Part shown: piece by piece, positions 54,861 through 63,707 of the stretch
How positions within the stretch are numbered: the stretch's first letter is position 1
Layout: every line of letters starts with the position of its first letter
Source: Streptomyces sp. NBC_01463
GTDB taxonomy: Bacteria; Actinomycetota; Actinomycetes; Streptomycetales; Streptomycetaceae
Direction: 5' to 3'
Assembly: GCA_036227345.1 (NCBI GenBank)
Contig: CP109468.1
Location: forward strand, 3,224,001 to 3,288,000
Length of the DNA stretch: 64,000 nt
Notes under the pieces: model-generated
Seen by the model: only the letters and a program-made list of their open reading frames with translations
The model's database searches: none
What the model was told of the DNA's origin: nothing
Position numbers and translations under genes: made by a program

Positions 54861-55622
54861 TCAGCCTCCGTAGCGGCGGTGGCGGGCCGCGTAGTCGCGC
54901 AGCGCCCGCAGGAAGTCCACGCGGCGGAACGCCGGCCAGAAGACCTCGCAGAAGTAGTACTCCGAATGCGCGCTCTGCCAGAGCATGAAGCCCGACAGAC
55001 GCTGCTCGCCGCTGGTCCGGATCACCAGGTCCGGGTCGGGCTGCCCGCGGGTGTAGAGGTGCTCGGAGATCAGGTCGGTGGAGACGATCTCCGCCAGGTC
55101 CTCGAAGGAGGTGCCCTTGGCGGAGTGGTCGAGGAGCAGGGAGCGCACCGCGTCCGCGATCTCCTGGCGGCCCCCGTAGCCGACGGCGACGTTGACCAGT
55201 ATCCCGTCGACCCCGACCGTCGCCTGTTCGGCCTCCTTGAGGACCGTCTGGGTGTGCGCGGGCAGCAGATCGAGGGTGCCGACGTGGTGGACCCGCCAGC
55301 GGCCGTCCGCCACCAGGTCGCGCACGGTGTTCTCGATGATGCCGAGCAGCGGGATGAGCTCGGACTCGGGCCGGTCGAAGTTGTCCGTGGACAGCATCCA
55401 CAGGGTGACGACCTCGACATCGGTCTCACTGCACCAGCCGAGGAGCTCCTTGATCTTGTCCGCACCGGCCTGGTGCCCCTGCGCGGCGGTGCCGCCGGAC
55501 GCCTTCGCCCAGCGCCGGTTCCCGTCGAGGATGACACCGATGTGCTTGGGCACCTGGGCGTGATCGAGGCGGGCCTCCACCCGGCGTGCGTAGAGCCCGT
55601 ACACCAGGTCGCGCAAGTTCAC
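54861..55622 (-). CDS. Cis-prenyltransferase (isoprenyl diphosphate synthase, UppS-like)
   Basis: A 253-residue protein. The catalytic Asp33 is in ILDGNRRWAKASG, which also binds the diphosphate. NFDRPESEL, VGYGGRQEIADAVR and IRTSGEQRLSGFMLWQSAHSE (in part) complete the family signature. It condenses IPP into Z-polyprenyl diphosphate for cell-wall lipid carriers. Streptomyces encodes two such enzymes; this one is the copy beside PhoH. AGAGGTGG lies just before GTG 55622. It is divergent from the aldo-keto reductase. Confidence 0.93.
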   Translation of the reverse strand: MNLRDLVYGLYARRVEARLDHAQVPKHIGVILDGNRRWAKASGGTAAQGHQAGADKIKELLGWCSETDVEVVTLWMLSTDNFDRPESELIPLLGIIENTVRDLVADGRWRVHHVGTLDLLPAHTQTVLKEAEQATVGVDGILVNVAVGYGGRQEIADAVRSLLLDHSAKGTSFEDLAEIVSTDLISEHLYTRGQPDPDLVIRTSGEQRLSGFMLWQSAHSEYYFCEVFWPAFRRVDFLRALRDYAARHRRYGG

Positions 55623-55818
55623 TGAGTCCACCTCTCGGTTCCGTGCGGGCCCGCCCGCCCCTATGCCCGGGGTCCGGGGTCGTCCCCCTGGGGATCGCCG
55701 CACCGGAAGGGGGCGATCGCCCCGCCGTGCCTTGGCAGTCCCGAAGGGGCCACATTACTGCGCAGGCGCCGCACCGGCCCAACCCGCCCTGTCACAAGTC
55801 CGTGATAAGGAGGGAAAC

Positions 55819-56868
55819 GTGACTGATTCCTCTTCCTCCGCCTTCCCCTACGGTGCCGCCGCCTCGCGCTACGACTCCATGGAGTACCGCCGCACCGGCC
55901 GCAGCGGCCTCAAGCTCCCGGCCGTCTCGCTCGGCCTCTGGCACAACTTCGGCGACGACCGCTCCCTCGACGCGCAGCGCGCCATCCTGCGCCGCGCCTT
56001 CGACCTCGGCGTGACCCACTTCGACCTGGCCAACAACTACGGCCCGCCGCCCGGCTCCGCCGAGCTCAACTTCGGGAAGCTCTTCCGCCAGGACTTCGCG
56101 CCGTACCGCGACGAGCTGATCGTCTCCACCAAGGCGGGGTACGACATGCACCCCGGGCCGTACGGCGAGTGGGGTTCGCGCAAGTACCTCCTGTCGTCGC
56201 TCGACGCCTCGCTGAAGCGGATGGGGCTCGACTACGTCGACATCTTCTACTCGCACCGCTTCGACCCGGACACTCCGCTGGAGGAGACGATGGGGGCGCT
56301 CGCCTCCGCCGTCCGGCAGGGCAAGGCGCTGTACGTGGGGGTGTCCTCGTACAACTCCGCACAGACCGCCGAGGCGGCCCGGCTGCTGAAGGAGATGGGC
56401 GTGCCGGCCCTGATCCACCAGCCGTCCTACTCGATGATCAACCGCTGGACCGAGAGCGACGGGCTGCTGGACACCCTGGAGGCGGCCGGCATGGGCTGCA
56501 TCTCCTTCGTGCCGCTCGCGCAGGGCCTGCTGACCGGCAAGTACCTGAAGGGCATCCCGGAGGGTTCGCGCGCCACGCAGGGCAAGTCCCTGAACCCGGA
56601 CCTGCTCTCCGACGAGGTGGTCCGCCGGCTGAACGGGCTGAACGACATCGCGCAGCGCCGCGGCCAGTCGCTCGCCCAGCTGGCCCTCAACTGGGTGCTG
56701 CGGGACAGCCGTATGACGTCGGCTCTGATCGGCGCGTCGAGCGTGAAGCAGCTGGAGGAGAACGTGGCGGCGCTGGCAGGGCCGACGCTGTCGGACGCGG
56801 AGTTGAAGGAGATCGACACCTTCGCCGTGGACACCGCGGGCACCAACATCTGGGCCGGACGGGCCTGA
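55819..56868 (+). CDS. Aldo/keto reductase (YghZ/MgrA-like L-glyceraldehyde-3-phosphate reductase family)
   Basis: A 349-residue NADPH-dependent reductase. The catalytic tetrad segments are visible: THFDLANNYGPPPGSAE (Asp, Tyr), IVSTKAGYDMHPGPYGEWGSRK in part (Lys) and IFYSHRFDPDTPLEETM (His). The GPYGE segment and overall length fit the YghZ branch that reduces aldehydes such as methylglyoxal and L-glyceraldehyde 3-phosphate. AGGAGGG directly before GTG 55819 gives a strong start. Confidence 0.93.
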   Translation: MTDSSSSAFPYGAAASRYDSMEYRRTGRSGLKLPAVSLGLWHNFGDDRSLDAQRAILRRAFDLGVTHFDLANNYGPPPGSAELNFGKLFRQDFAPYRDELIVSTKAGYDMHPGPYGEWGSRKYLLSSLDASLKRMGLDYVDIFYSHRFDPDTPLEETMGALASAVRQGKALYVGVSSYNSAQTAEAARLLKEMGVPALIHQPSYSMINRWTESDGLLDTLEAAGMGCISFVPLAQGLLTGKYLKGIPEGSRATQGKSLNPDLLSDEVVRRLNGLNDIAQRRGQSLAQLALNWVLRDSRMTSALIGASSVKQLEENVAALAGPTLSDAELKEIDTFAVDTAGTNIWAGRA

Positions 56869-56927
56869 ACGGACTGCCCGGGGCTCACGTCCGCGGTCGC
56901 GGTACGGACCCGGCAGTACCGGGGCAC

Positions 56928-56970
56928 AAAAAAACGGGCCGGTCCGTGGGGGGGGTTACGGACCGGCCCG
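56928..56970 (-). terminator. Intrinsic terminator with U-tract on the minus strand
   Basis: CGGGCCGGTCCGT/ACGGACCGGCCCG (56935-56947, 56958-56970), loop of ten, followed on the minus strand by seven T (complement of 56928-56934). On the + strand it closes the aldo-keto reductase transcript less ideally. The U-tract points to a leftward transcript, yet no leftward gene was found to its right. Confidence 0.75.
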
Positions 56971-57019
56971 AGGGGGGGTTTCCACCATAACCCTTCGTAA
57001 GTGATGCTGCGTGCCACGC
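56928..57019 (-). ncRNA. Candidate small RNA or leader ending at the U-tract terminator
   Basis: TAATTAT (minus strand, 57026-57032), the best -10-like box in an AT-rich pocket, would start a transcript near 57019 that ends about 92 nt later at the terminator. No clear -35 box is present. The transcript contains a possible ten-codon frame (MVETPPRAGP, RBS GAAGG) whose stop is in the terminator loop. It could be an sRNA or antisense to the reductase 3' end. Confidence 0.3.
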
Positions 57020-57270
57020 CACGAAATAATTACTCTCCGAATGTGCGGGACTCCGCTGCGGGCACGGAATCCGGCCCTCCACAGGGCCTGGAGCTGCACG
57101 GACGCCCTCCGGCGCCGCCTTGACGCCCGAACGGCCCCCAGGACGTACACAGGATGTGCACATTCCGGTCACCGGCGGCCGCCCGCGGGCCCGGCCGCCT
57201 GTGTCCGCAGGAGCCGCAGGGGCCGGATATGGGACAACAACTGACCTGATGGGCCGGTAGCTTGCGCAGC

Positions 57271-58425
57271 ATGACGAGACGCACCCCGACCGCGGCCTGG
57301 TCCGGAGCGAACACCCGCCGGATGGAGCGCCAGGGCCTGGCCGTCCCGCTCGCCGCAGCCCCGGCCGGCATCGTCGAGTCGATGCCCGCCGCGCACGCCC
57401 AGGTCCTGTCCGCCGCCGAGCTCTCCGTGGGGCTGCGGAGCCGCGAGCTGACCCGCGCCGACGTGCGCAAGGCGCTGTGGACGGACCGCACCCTGGTCAA
57501 GACCTTCGGGCCGCGCGGCACGGTCCATCTGGTGTCAGCGGCCGAACTCGATCTGTGGACGGGCGCGTTGTCCGCCCTGCCAGTGGGCCGCAGCGCCCAC
57601 CCGGAAGGCGTACGGATGACGCCGGAGCAGACCGAGGAGGTGCTCGCCGCGATCGGAGAGGCGCTGACCGGTGCGGAGCTGACCGTCGACGAGCTCACCG
57701 ACGCGGTCGTCGCCCGCGCCGGGGCCTGGGCCGGCGAGCCGGTGGTACCCGCCTTCCAGACGCTGTGGCCGCGCTGGCGGCAGGTGACACACCTGGCGTC
57801 CCACCGCGGGCTCCTCTCCTTCGGCCAGGACCGCGGCCGCAAGGTCACCTACACCCGGCCGGACGTCACCCCGCTCGACGGACCGGCCGCGCTCACCGCG
57901 CTCGTCCGCCGCTATCTGTACGCCTACGGCCCCGCCACCGCGCAGCACTTCGCCCGCTGGCTGGCGGTGTCCCCCCGCTGGGCCGCCGGCCTGTTCGCCC
58001 ATCTGGCGGCGGACGGCACCATCGAGGAGGTGACGGACGAGGACGGCGGCACGGCCTGGGTAACGACCGGTGACACCGCCTTCCCCGCACGGCCGGTGCA
58101 CGGGGTGCGGCTCCTCCCCTACTTCGACGCCTTCGTCATCGCCTCCCAGCCCCGCGAGAAGCTCTTCCCCGGCGCCGCGTACACCCGCGCGCTGGCGGGC
58201 GGCCAGGCGGGGAACTTCCCGGTGCTGCTGATCGACGGCACCGTGGCCGGGGTGTGGCACCAGCGCCGCTCGGGCCGGCGGATCGCGGTGACGGTGGAAC
58301 CTCTCGCGCCGATGACCGCCGGGCAGCTCCAGGAGCTGGAGCAGCAGGTGGCACGGGTGGGCGAGGTACTGGAGGGGAAGCCGGAACTGACGGTGGGGAA
58401 GGTGACGGTGGGGGGCCACGCATAG
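57271..58425 (+). CDS. Winged-helix DNA-binding-domain protein (HTH_42/DUF1006 type)
   Basis: A 384-residue protein of the crosslink-repair-glycosylase-like family (AlkX/YcaQ related). Characteristic segments include LVKTFGPRGTVHLVSAAELDLW in part, ALVRRYLYAYGPATAQHFARWL, and VRLLPYFDAFVIASQPREKLF near the C-terminus. The catalytic QxQ of true YcaQ DNA glycosylases is not evident, so activity is uncertain. TAGCTT lies seven bases before the ATG, suggesting a leaderless transcript. Confidence 0.8.
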   Translation: MTRRTPTAAWSGANTRRMERQGLAVPLAAAPAGIVESMPAAHAQVLSAAELSVGLRSRELTRADVRKALWTDRTLVKTFGPRGTVHLVSAAELDLWTGALSALPVGRSAHPEGVRMTPEQTEEVLAAIGEALTGAELTVDELTDAVVARAGAWAGEPVVPAFQTLWPRWRQVTHLASHRGLLSFGQDRGRKVTYTRPDVTPLDGPAALTALVRRYLYAYGPATAQHFARWLAVSPRWAAGLFAHLAADGTIEEVTDEDGGTAWVTTGDTAFPARPVHGVRLLPYFDAFVIASQPREKLFPGAAYTRALAGGQAGNFPVLLIDGTVAGVWHQRRSGRRIAVTVEPLAPMTAGQLQELEQQVARVGEVLEGKPELTVGKVTVGGHA

Positions 58426-58520
58426 GGCTCGCGCGCGGCCGGGGGGGCGGCGTTCGGGGCATCGCCTTTGGCTGCGCGCGGGGCTCTCGCGGTGTCGGGC
58501 GGCCGTGCCACCCTTGGTCC

Positions 58521-59315
58521 GTGACGATGCCCGCGCCCATCACCCCCGACGCCCCCGGTGACCTTCGCCGCCCGCTGCTCACCCAGCAGTGGCTCGATCT
58601 CTGCTTCGTGCACTGGGCCGCCGACCCGGAGACGGTGGCCGGGCTGCTGCCCGAAGGGACCGTTCCCGACACCGTCGACGGGGTCACGTACGTCGGACTG
58701 GTGGCCTTCCGCATGCACCGCGTCGGATGGCTCGGACTGCCGGGCGTGCCCTACCTCGGATCGTTCCCCGAGACCAACGTCCGCCTGTACTCCGTCGACG
58801 CCCGGGGACGGCGCGGAGTCGTCTTCCGGTCGATGGACGCGTCGCGGCTGATCCCCGTGGCTCTGGGCCGGGTCGGCTTCGGCCTGCCGTACGCATGGTC
58901 CCGGATGAGCATCGACACCACCGGCGACACCGTCACCTACACCAGCTCGCGCCGGATGCCCGGCCCGCGCGGGGCGCGCAGCCGCCTCACCGTACGCACC
59001 GGCGAACGCATCGAGTCACCGACCGAGTTGGAGTACTTCCTCACCGCCCGCTGGGGGCTGCACAACACGTTCCTCGGCTCGACGGCCTATCTGCCCAACG
59101 ACCACCCGCGCTGGCCCCTGCACCGCGCCGAACTCCTCGCCTGCGAGGAGAACCTCATCGAGGCGGCGGGGCTGCCCGCCCCGTGCGGCGCCCCCGTCAG
59201 CGTCCTCTGCTCCCCCGGCGTCCCGGTCCGCCTCGGCCGCCCGGACAGATCCCGGGACCGGCCCGGGCCGCGCGCCGTCAGGTGGCCGCGGCCGCGCCCC
59301 GGTGCCCCCGGGTGA
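58521..59315 (+). CDS. DUF2071 (YqjF-like) protein
   Basis: A 264-residue protein with the DUF2071 pattern: LTQQWLDLCFVHWAADPETVAGLLPEG (in part), YVGLVAFRM, LPGVPYLGSFPETNVRLYSVD (in part), SSRRMPG and LTARWGLHNTF. Function unknown. The GTG at 58521 (or ATG 58527) is the likely start. Its last 38 bases overlap the convergent hypothetical gene, and the C-terminal dozen residues (Arg/Pro-rich) are not family sequence. Confidence 0.82.
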   Translation: MTMPAPITPDAPGDLRRPLLTQQWLDLCFVHWAADPETVAGLLPEGTVPDTVDGVTYVGLVAFRMHRVGWLGLPGVPYLGSFPETNVRLYSVDARGRRGVVFRSMDASRLIPVALGRVGFGLPYAWSRMSIDTTGDTVTYTSSRRMPGPRGARSRLTVRTGERIESPTELEYFLTARWGLHNTFLGSTAYLPNDHPRWPLHRAELLACEENLIEAAGLPAPCGAPVSVLCSPGVPVRLGRPDRSRDRPGPRAVRWPRPRPGAPG

Positions 59316-59736
59316 AACGGATGCCCACGGTGTCGCCGCCCGTCACCACGAAGCGGCCGCCCTCGCAGCGGATGACGGCCTCGTGCACCTCGCCGCGCTC
59401 GTCCCTGCGCTCCTCGGTGCACTGCACCGTCCAGCCGCCGTCGGGCGGCTGCGGCAGCCGCGCCATCGCGGCGAACTCCCACTGGGCGGCGGGCACGCAC
59501 CAGTCGGGCAGCTGCGGCCAGGTGCCCGCCCCGACGTGCAAGGTGCCGTCGGACGCGCACGTCAGGACCACCGACTGACCGTCGGCCAGCAGGAAGGCGA
59601 CCGCCTCCGGTTCCCCCATGCGCCCCTCGGGCCGGTAGAAGATGCCGAGGACGCCGACGACCCTGGCGCCCCTGAGCCATTCGGAGTTCCCCTGTCGCGG
59701 GCCGCGGGCCGCTTCCTCGTCGTTGCCGACCCTCAT
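59278..59736 (-). CDS. Conserved hypothetical protein
   Basis: A 152-residue protein, mostly beta-structured, with VVGVLGIFYRPEGRMGEP, VAFLLADGQSVVLTCASDGTLHV (in part) and IRCEGGRFVVTGGDTVGIRF. No family was recognised. GGAAGGAG eight bases before ATG 59736 makes it a credible gene. It overlaps the convergent DUF2071 gene by 38 bp at its 3' end. Confidence 0.65.
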   Translation of the reverse strand: MRVGNDEEAARGPRQGNSEWLRGARVVGVLGIFYRPEGRMGEPEAVAFLLADGQSVVLTCASDGTLHVGAGTWPQLPDWCVPAAQWEFAAMARLPQPPDGGWTVQCTEERRDERGEVHEAVIRCEGGRFVVTGGDTVGIRFTRGHRGAAAAT

Positions 59737-59805
59737 GGCCTGCTCCTTCCCCGTGCGCTCAGCGTCCAGAGTGCCATCCTTCGGGCGCGGGAAGGAGGTT
59801 CACCC

Positions 59806-60606
59806 TCACCCCGGTTTGCGGGCCTCGATCAGAAAACGGGTGGTGTGGGCGACGAACGGGCCTTCTGTCTCGATCCGGTGGTGCAACGCGGCAAGTTGCT
59901 CCCGGTACTGCCCGACGGTGAAGCCGGGCACCATCCAGATCACCTTCCGCAGGAAGTAGACGACCGCTCCGATGTCGAAGAACTCGGTACGCAGCCGCTC
60001 GAACCGCAGGTCGACGACGTCGAGCCCCGCCGCCTCGGCAGCGGCCCGTGCCTGTTCCGGATCGCGGCCGGCGCGCACCTCCGCGGGCTGCGGGCCGAGG
60101 AAGTACTCGACGAGTTCGAAGACACTGGCCGGGCCGACCTGCTGCGAGAAGTACGTACCGCCGGGGGCCAGGACCCGGGCGATCTCGTCCCACCATGTGG
60201 TCACCGGATGGCGGCTGACCACCAGGTCGAACGCCGCGTCACCGAACGGCAGCGGCGGCTTGTCCTCGTCGGCGACCACCACGGCACCGCGCGGATGCAG
60301 CAGGGCGGTGGCGCGGGCCACGTTCGGCGGCCAGCCCTCGGTGGCGACGGTCAGCGGCGGCAGCTCCGGCGCGGACGCGAGCACCTCACCGCCCCCGGTC
60401 TGGACGTCGAGCGCCGCACTCGCCCGGCCCAGGCGCTCCGCCATGGCACGGGCGTAACCCCAGGAGGGCCGCTCCTCGGTGGCCCGGCCGTCCAGCCAGG
60501 AGAAGTCCCAGCCGGCCACGGACACGAAGTCCGCCTCGGCGACCAGGGCCTCGAAGCGGGCACGCTCCGCCGCGGCCGCCTGCACGTCATCGGGGGTATC
60601 GCTCAT
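59806..60606 (-). CDS. Class I SAM-dependent methyltransferase
   Basis: A 266-residue Rossmann-fold methyltransferase. Motif I is SAALDVQTGGGEVL, then the acidic residue in LTVATEGW, motif IV region PFGDAAFDLVVSRHPVTTW and ARVLAPGGTYFSQQVG. It resembles the RlmA/UbiE-like class; substrate unknown. ATG 60606 is preferred. Confidence 0.85.
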   Translation of the reverse strand: MSDTPDDVQAAAAERARFEALVAEADFVSVAGWDFSWLDGRATEERPSWGYARAMAERLGRASAALDVQTGGGEVLASAPELPPLTVATEGWPPNVARATALLHPRGAVVVADEDKPPLPFGDAAFDLVVSRHPVTTWWDEIARVLAPGGTYFSQQVGPASVFELVEYFLGPQPAEVRAGRDPEQARAAAEAAGLDVVDLRFERLRTEFFDIGAVVYFLRKVIWMVPGFTVGQYREQLAALHHRIETEGPFVAHTTRFLIEARKPG

Positions 60607-60682
60607 ACGGGGATGGTCGCAGCCGGGCCCCTCCGGGCGCGACCGCAATACGGTGCCCCCGGCCCTGGAGCGGCCGAACGGC

Positions 60683-61513
60683 TCAGACGGCCAGGCCGCC
60701 GAACAGGATGCCCAGCAGCGCGCCCGCGATCATGAACGGGCCGAACGGGATGCCCGTCTTGCGCCCCGCCCGCCGCAACGCCACCAGCCCCAGCCCGTAC
60801 ACCGCACCGAACAGGAACCCGGCGAACCCGCCGACGAAGACGACCGGCCAGCCGTACCAGCCGAGCGTGACACCCAGCGACAGGGCGAGCTTCACGTCCC
60901 CGAAGCCCATCCCGTTCGGGTTGATGAGGAACAGCACGAAGTAGAAGACACCGAGAGCGGCACCGCCGAACAGCGCGGACAGCCAGGCACCGCCGTGCTC
61001 CGGCAGCAGCGCCGCGATCCCGAGGAGACCGGCGGCCGCCGCCGCGGCCGGCAGCGTCAGCCGGTCGGGCAGCCGGTGGACGCGCCGGTCGATCGCCGCG
61101 AGAAGCACCGCGACGGGGGCCAGCAGCAGCCACACGACGAGCTCGGGACGCGTCCCGGTCGTCGCGGCGAGCGCGGCACAGCCGAGGGCGGTGACGACGG
61201 GAGCGAGGAGATGCGGGGCGTACACGGCACCGGAGGCACCCCCGGACCCGTCGGCGGACGGCTCCTCGACGGGCTCGTCCTCCGGCCCGGCGGCGCTGCG
61301 CACGGAGACGGCCGCGCCCACCTCGGCGCAGGTCGCGCAGCGCGTGGAGCCCAGCCAGCCGCGGCCGCGCCCGGTGAGGGCGTGGCCGGCGGGGCAGGTG
61401 TCCCGCCATGCGTCGTCCGGTTCGACGGAGAACCGGTAGGCGGCGCGCGGGACCAGCAGTCCGGTCGCGGCACCCCAGAGGGCGGCGACCCCTATCAGCA
61501 TGGCGTACACGGC
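60683..61513 (-). CDS. Prepilin peptidase (A24 family) with N-terminal Cys motif
   Basis: A 276-residue membrane aspartic peptidase. A Cys-rich N-terminal loop (DTCPAGHALTG and STRCATCAEVG) may bind zinc as in type IV prepilin peptidases. Catalytic Asp residues are in LLAAIDRRVHRLPDRLT and NPNGMGFGDVKLALSLG (GxGD motif). GTG 61513 lies seven bases after TAGGGT, a leaderless layout; ATG 61546 upstream is an alternative. It would process pilin-like signal peptides for a Tad/Flp or type II secretion apparatus encoded elsewhere. Confidence 0.87.
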   Translation of the reverse strand, partial: AVYAMLIGVAALWGAATGLLVPRAAYRFSVEPDDAWRDTCPAGHALTGRGRGWLGSTRCATCAEVGAAVSVRSAAGPEDEPVEEPSADGSGGASGAVYAPHLLAPVVTALGCAALAATTGTRPELVVWLLLAPVAVLLAAIDRRVHRLPDRLTLPAAAAAAGLLGIAALLPEHGGAWLSALFGGAALGVFYFVLFLINPNGMGFGDVKLALSLGVTLGWYGWPVVFVGGFAGFLFGAVYGLGLVALRRAGRKTGIPFGPFMIAGALLGILFGGLAV

Positions 61514-61613
61514 ATCGACCCTAGGCGGCCCGTGAGCACGGGTCATGGGCCCTGGGGCCCACTCCCGGCCGATACGGGCCCAGAGGCCGTCACCTGGCGC
61601 TACCGTCTTGGCC

Positions 61614-61985
61614 ATGGCTCGATGGCGCAATGGAACAGGCACGCTGACGATCACGGACCGGGACGGGGAGCGGGAGACCGAGGTGCCGCTGCGGATAGCG
61701 GCCTCGTACCGGCACCGGACCCGGGGGCTGCTCGGTCAGGACGGTGTCGACGGGGCCCTGATGATCACGCCGTGCGGAAGCGTGCACTCCTTCCGGATGC
61801 GGTTCACGATCGATGTGGCCTACCTCGACCGGAAGTTCAACGTCGTGGCAGTCCACACGATGAAGCCCGGCCGGCTGGGGCTGCCCCGGCTGCGGGCCCG
61901 GCATGTGATCGAGTCGGAGGCCGGTGCGATGGCGGGGTGGGGGCTGCGGCCCGGTACGCAGGTGCGGATCACGCAGCCCGGCTGA
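61614..61985 (+). CDS. DUF192 protein
   Basis: A 123-residue protein with the DUF192 signature RTRGLLGQDGVDGALMITPCGSVHSFRMRFTIDVAYLD (in part GSVHSFRMRFTIDVAYLD), then VVAVHTMKPGR and HVIESEAGAMAGWGLRPG. No signal peptide, unlike many homologues. TACCGT lies seven bases before the ATG (leaderless). Function unknown; in actinobacteria it is regularly beside a prepilin peptidase or pilus gene, as here (divergent). Confidence 0.88.
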   Translation: MARWRNGTGTLTITDRDGERETEVPLRIAASYRHRTRGLLGQDGVDGALMITPCGSVHSFRMRFTIDVAYLDRKFNVVAVHTMKPGRLGLPRLRARHVIESEAGAMAGWGLRPGTQVRITQPG

Positions 61986-62007
61986 AGGGGTGCGGGGTTC
62001 TGTGGTG

Positions 62008-62447
62008 CGGGGTTCCGTCCTCAATCGCCGGACGGGCTTGGGTGCGGGTCCCCCGCGAGGTTCGCCTCTGTCCGGTGGGTGGGGGTGGGGGCCCTCCGGG
62101 GCGTCTCCTCAAAAACTGGCGTGGCAACCGGAGACGTTGCGGGGGCCGGGTAGTACGCCATTTTTCTGCGGGGACCCCCCTGCACGCCCCCACCCGGCCC
62201 GCCATGCGTCTGAACGCCGACGGTACGAACGCCGCAGACGCAAGGCGGCCGGGTCCGGGGCCGTGCAGGGGAGTCCCCGCAGGACGACGAACGGATACCG
62301 GGGTTCGTTCGCGTGGGACTGGAAACGTTCGTCGTTTGAGGAGACGCCCCGGAGGGGCCCCGGACCCCCACCCACCGGGCAGGCGCCCCCGGGTCGCGGA
62401 GCACCCGCACACACCAAGCCCGTCCGGCGATTGAGGACGGAACCCCG
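62008..62447. repeat. 440-bp nested inverted-repeat (cruciform-prone) intergenic element
   Basis: The outer arms 62008-62041 and 62414-62447 are perfect 34-bp inverted copies. Within lie imperfect arms 62074-62113/62335-62376 and 62166-62199/62247-62282, plus smaller hairpins 62111-62122/62155-62165, 62205-62212/62235-62242 and 62284-62293/62326-62335. Long open frames across it are artefacts of the symmetry. The outer sequence type (CCTCAATCGCCGGACGGGCT) is one I recognise as a common streptomycete intergenic repeat. It occupies most of the gap between the DUF192 and mannosyltransferase genes. Confidence 0.8.
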
Positions 62448-62493
62448 CCACCCGGACCGGGGCGACCAAGCCGCGGCAGACATAATCGGTCTT

Positions 62494-63621
62494 ATGCCCC
62501 CCGCCCCCTCCTCCCAGGTCACCCCCGCGCTCGGTGCGTACGCCGCGGTGCGGGTCGTCGGGCTCGTCGTGTTCTGGGTCGCCGCTTCGGCGGACGGGAA
62601 GGACGCGCTGCATCTGCTCTCGGAGCGCTGGGACTCCGTCTGGTACCAGCGGGTCGCCGAGAACGGGTACGGGTACTCGGTCACGCTCCCGGACGGGGGC
62701 GTCCACTCCGATCTCGCCTTCTTCCCGCTGCTGCCCGCGCTGGAGCGCGGCATCGCGGCGGTGACACCGTTCGGCCTCGCCGGCGCCGGGCTGCTGGTCG
62801 CGTGGGTGGCCGGGCTGATCGCCGCCTGGGGGATCTTCGCGGTCGGGGCGCGGTTGTACGGGAACCGGGCGGGGGTGCTGCTGGCCGCGCTGTGGGGCGT
62901 GTACCCGACGGCGTTCGTCCAGTCGATGGCGTACACCGAAACCCTGTTCACCGCGCTCGCCGCCTGGTCGCTGTACGCCGTGCTGACCCGGCGGTGGATC
63001 GTGGCGGGCGCGCTGTGCGTGCTCGCCGGGCTGACCCGGCCCTCCGCCGCCGCGCTGATCGCCGCGCTCGCGATCACCGCCGCCGTCACCCTCGTACGGG
63101 AGTACCGGGCGGGTGCCACCGACGGCATCGTCCGCCGCAACGGCCGCATGCTGCTCGGGGTGGCCATCGCGCCGCTCGGCTGGCTCGGGTACGTGGTGTT
63201 CGTCGCGGTGCGCGAGGGCAGCGCGTTCGCCTACTTCGACGTCCAGGCGCAGTGGGGCAACAGCATCGACGGCGGCGCGGCGCTCGCGTCGTTCATCGTC
63301 GGCCTGCCGCTGCCCGGCATGCTCGGGCTGTGCGCGGCGCTGGCCGCGCTGGGCTGGCTGGTGTCGTTGTGCGTGCGGCAGCGCCAGCCGCTGCCCGTGC
63401 TCGTGTACGGGATCGCCGTCGTCGTCATCTCGCTGATCGGCTCCGGGTACTTCGGGTCACGGCCCCGGCTGATGATGCCGGCCTTCCCGCTGCTGCTGCC
63501 GCCCGCCGTCGCGCTGGCCGGGGTGCGTTCCACGGCCCGTACGGTGGCCGTCGTCGCCGTGCTCGCCGTGGCGTCGGCGGCGTACGGTGCCTGGACGCTG
63601 CTCGGGTCGGGACCGCCGTGA
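62494..63621 (+). CDS. PIG-V-like integral membrane mannosyltransferase
   Basis: A 375-residue protein with about nine predicted membrane helices. The first loop has the PIG-V/GT-C feature SERWDSVWYQRVAENGYGY and HSDLAFFPLLPALER, with the acidic catalytic residue in RWDS. LAGLTRPSAAALIAAL follows. It would transfer mannose from polyprenyl-phosphate-mannose to a lipid or protein acceptor at the membrane. CATAAT lies seven bases before ATG 62494 (leaderless). Confidence 0.85.
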   Translation: MPPAPSSQVTPALGAYAAVRVVGLVVFWVAASADGKDALHLLSERWDSVWYQRVAENGYGYSVTLPDGGVHSDLAFFPLLPALERGIAAVTPFGLAGAGLLVAWVAGLIAAWGIFAVGARLYGNRAGVLLAALWGVYPTAFVQSMAYTETLFTALAAWSLYAVLTRRWIVAGALCVLAGLTRPSAAALIAALAITAAVTLVREYRAGATDGIVRRNGRMLLGVAIAPLGWLGYVVFVAVREGSAFAYFDVQAQWGNSIDGGAALASFIVGLPLPGMLGLCAALAALGWLVSLCVRQRQPLPVLVYGIAVVVISLIGSGYFGSRPRLMMPAFPLLLPPAVALAGVRSTARTVAVVAVLAVASAAYGAWTLLGSGPP

Positions 63622-63641
63622 CTTGGGCCCGTGGGCCCAAG
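63622..63641 (+). terminator. Hairpin terminator after the mannosyltransferase
   Basis: CTTGGGCCC/GGGCCCAAG with the loop GT, immediately after the stop codon. Confidence 0.7.
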
Positions 63642-63707
63642 CAACCTGCGGGTCCGGGTTGTTACCGTGCAGAGTCCCTGCGGGAACGGCATCGGCGGGA
63701 GCGGTCA

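Noticed and set aside
57241..57270. tRNA or attachment site near the AT-rich pocket at 57000-57270
   Set aside because: No cloverleaf or CCA-like end could be folded from it.
62008..63621. Longer mannosyltransferase start at 61924 (565 codons)
   Set aside because: The extra N-terminus is translated from the palindromic repeat; the leaderless ATG at 62494 is far better.
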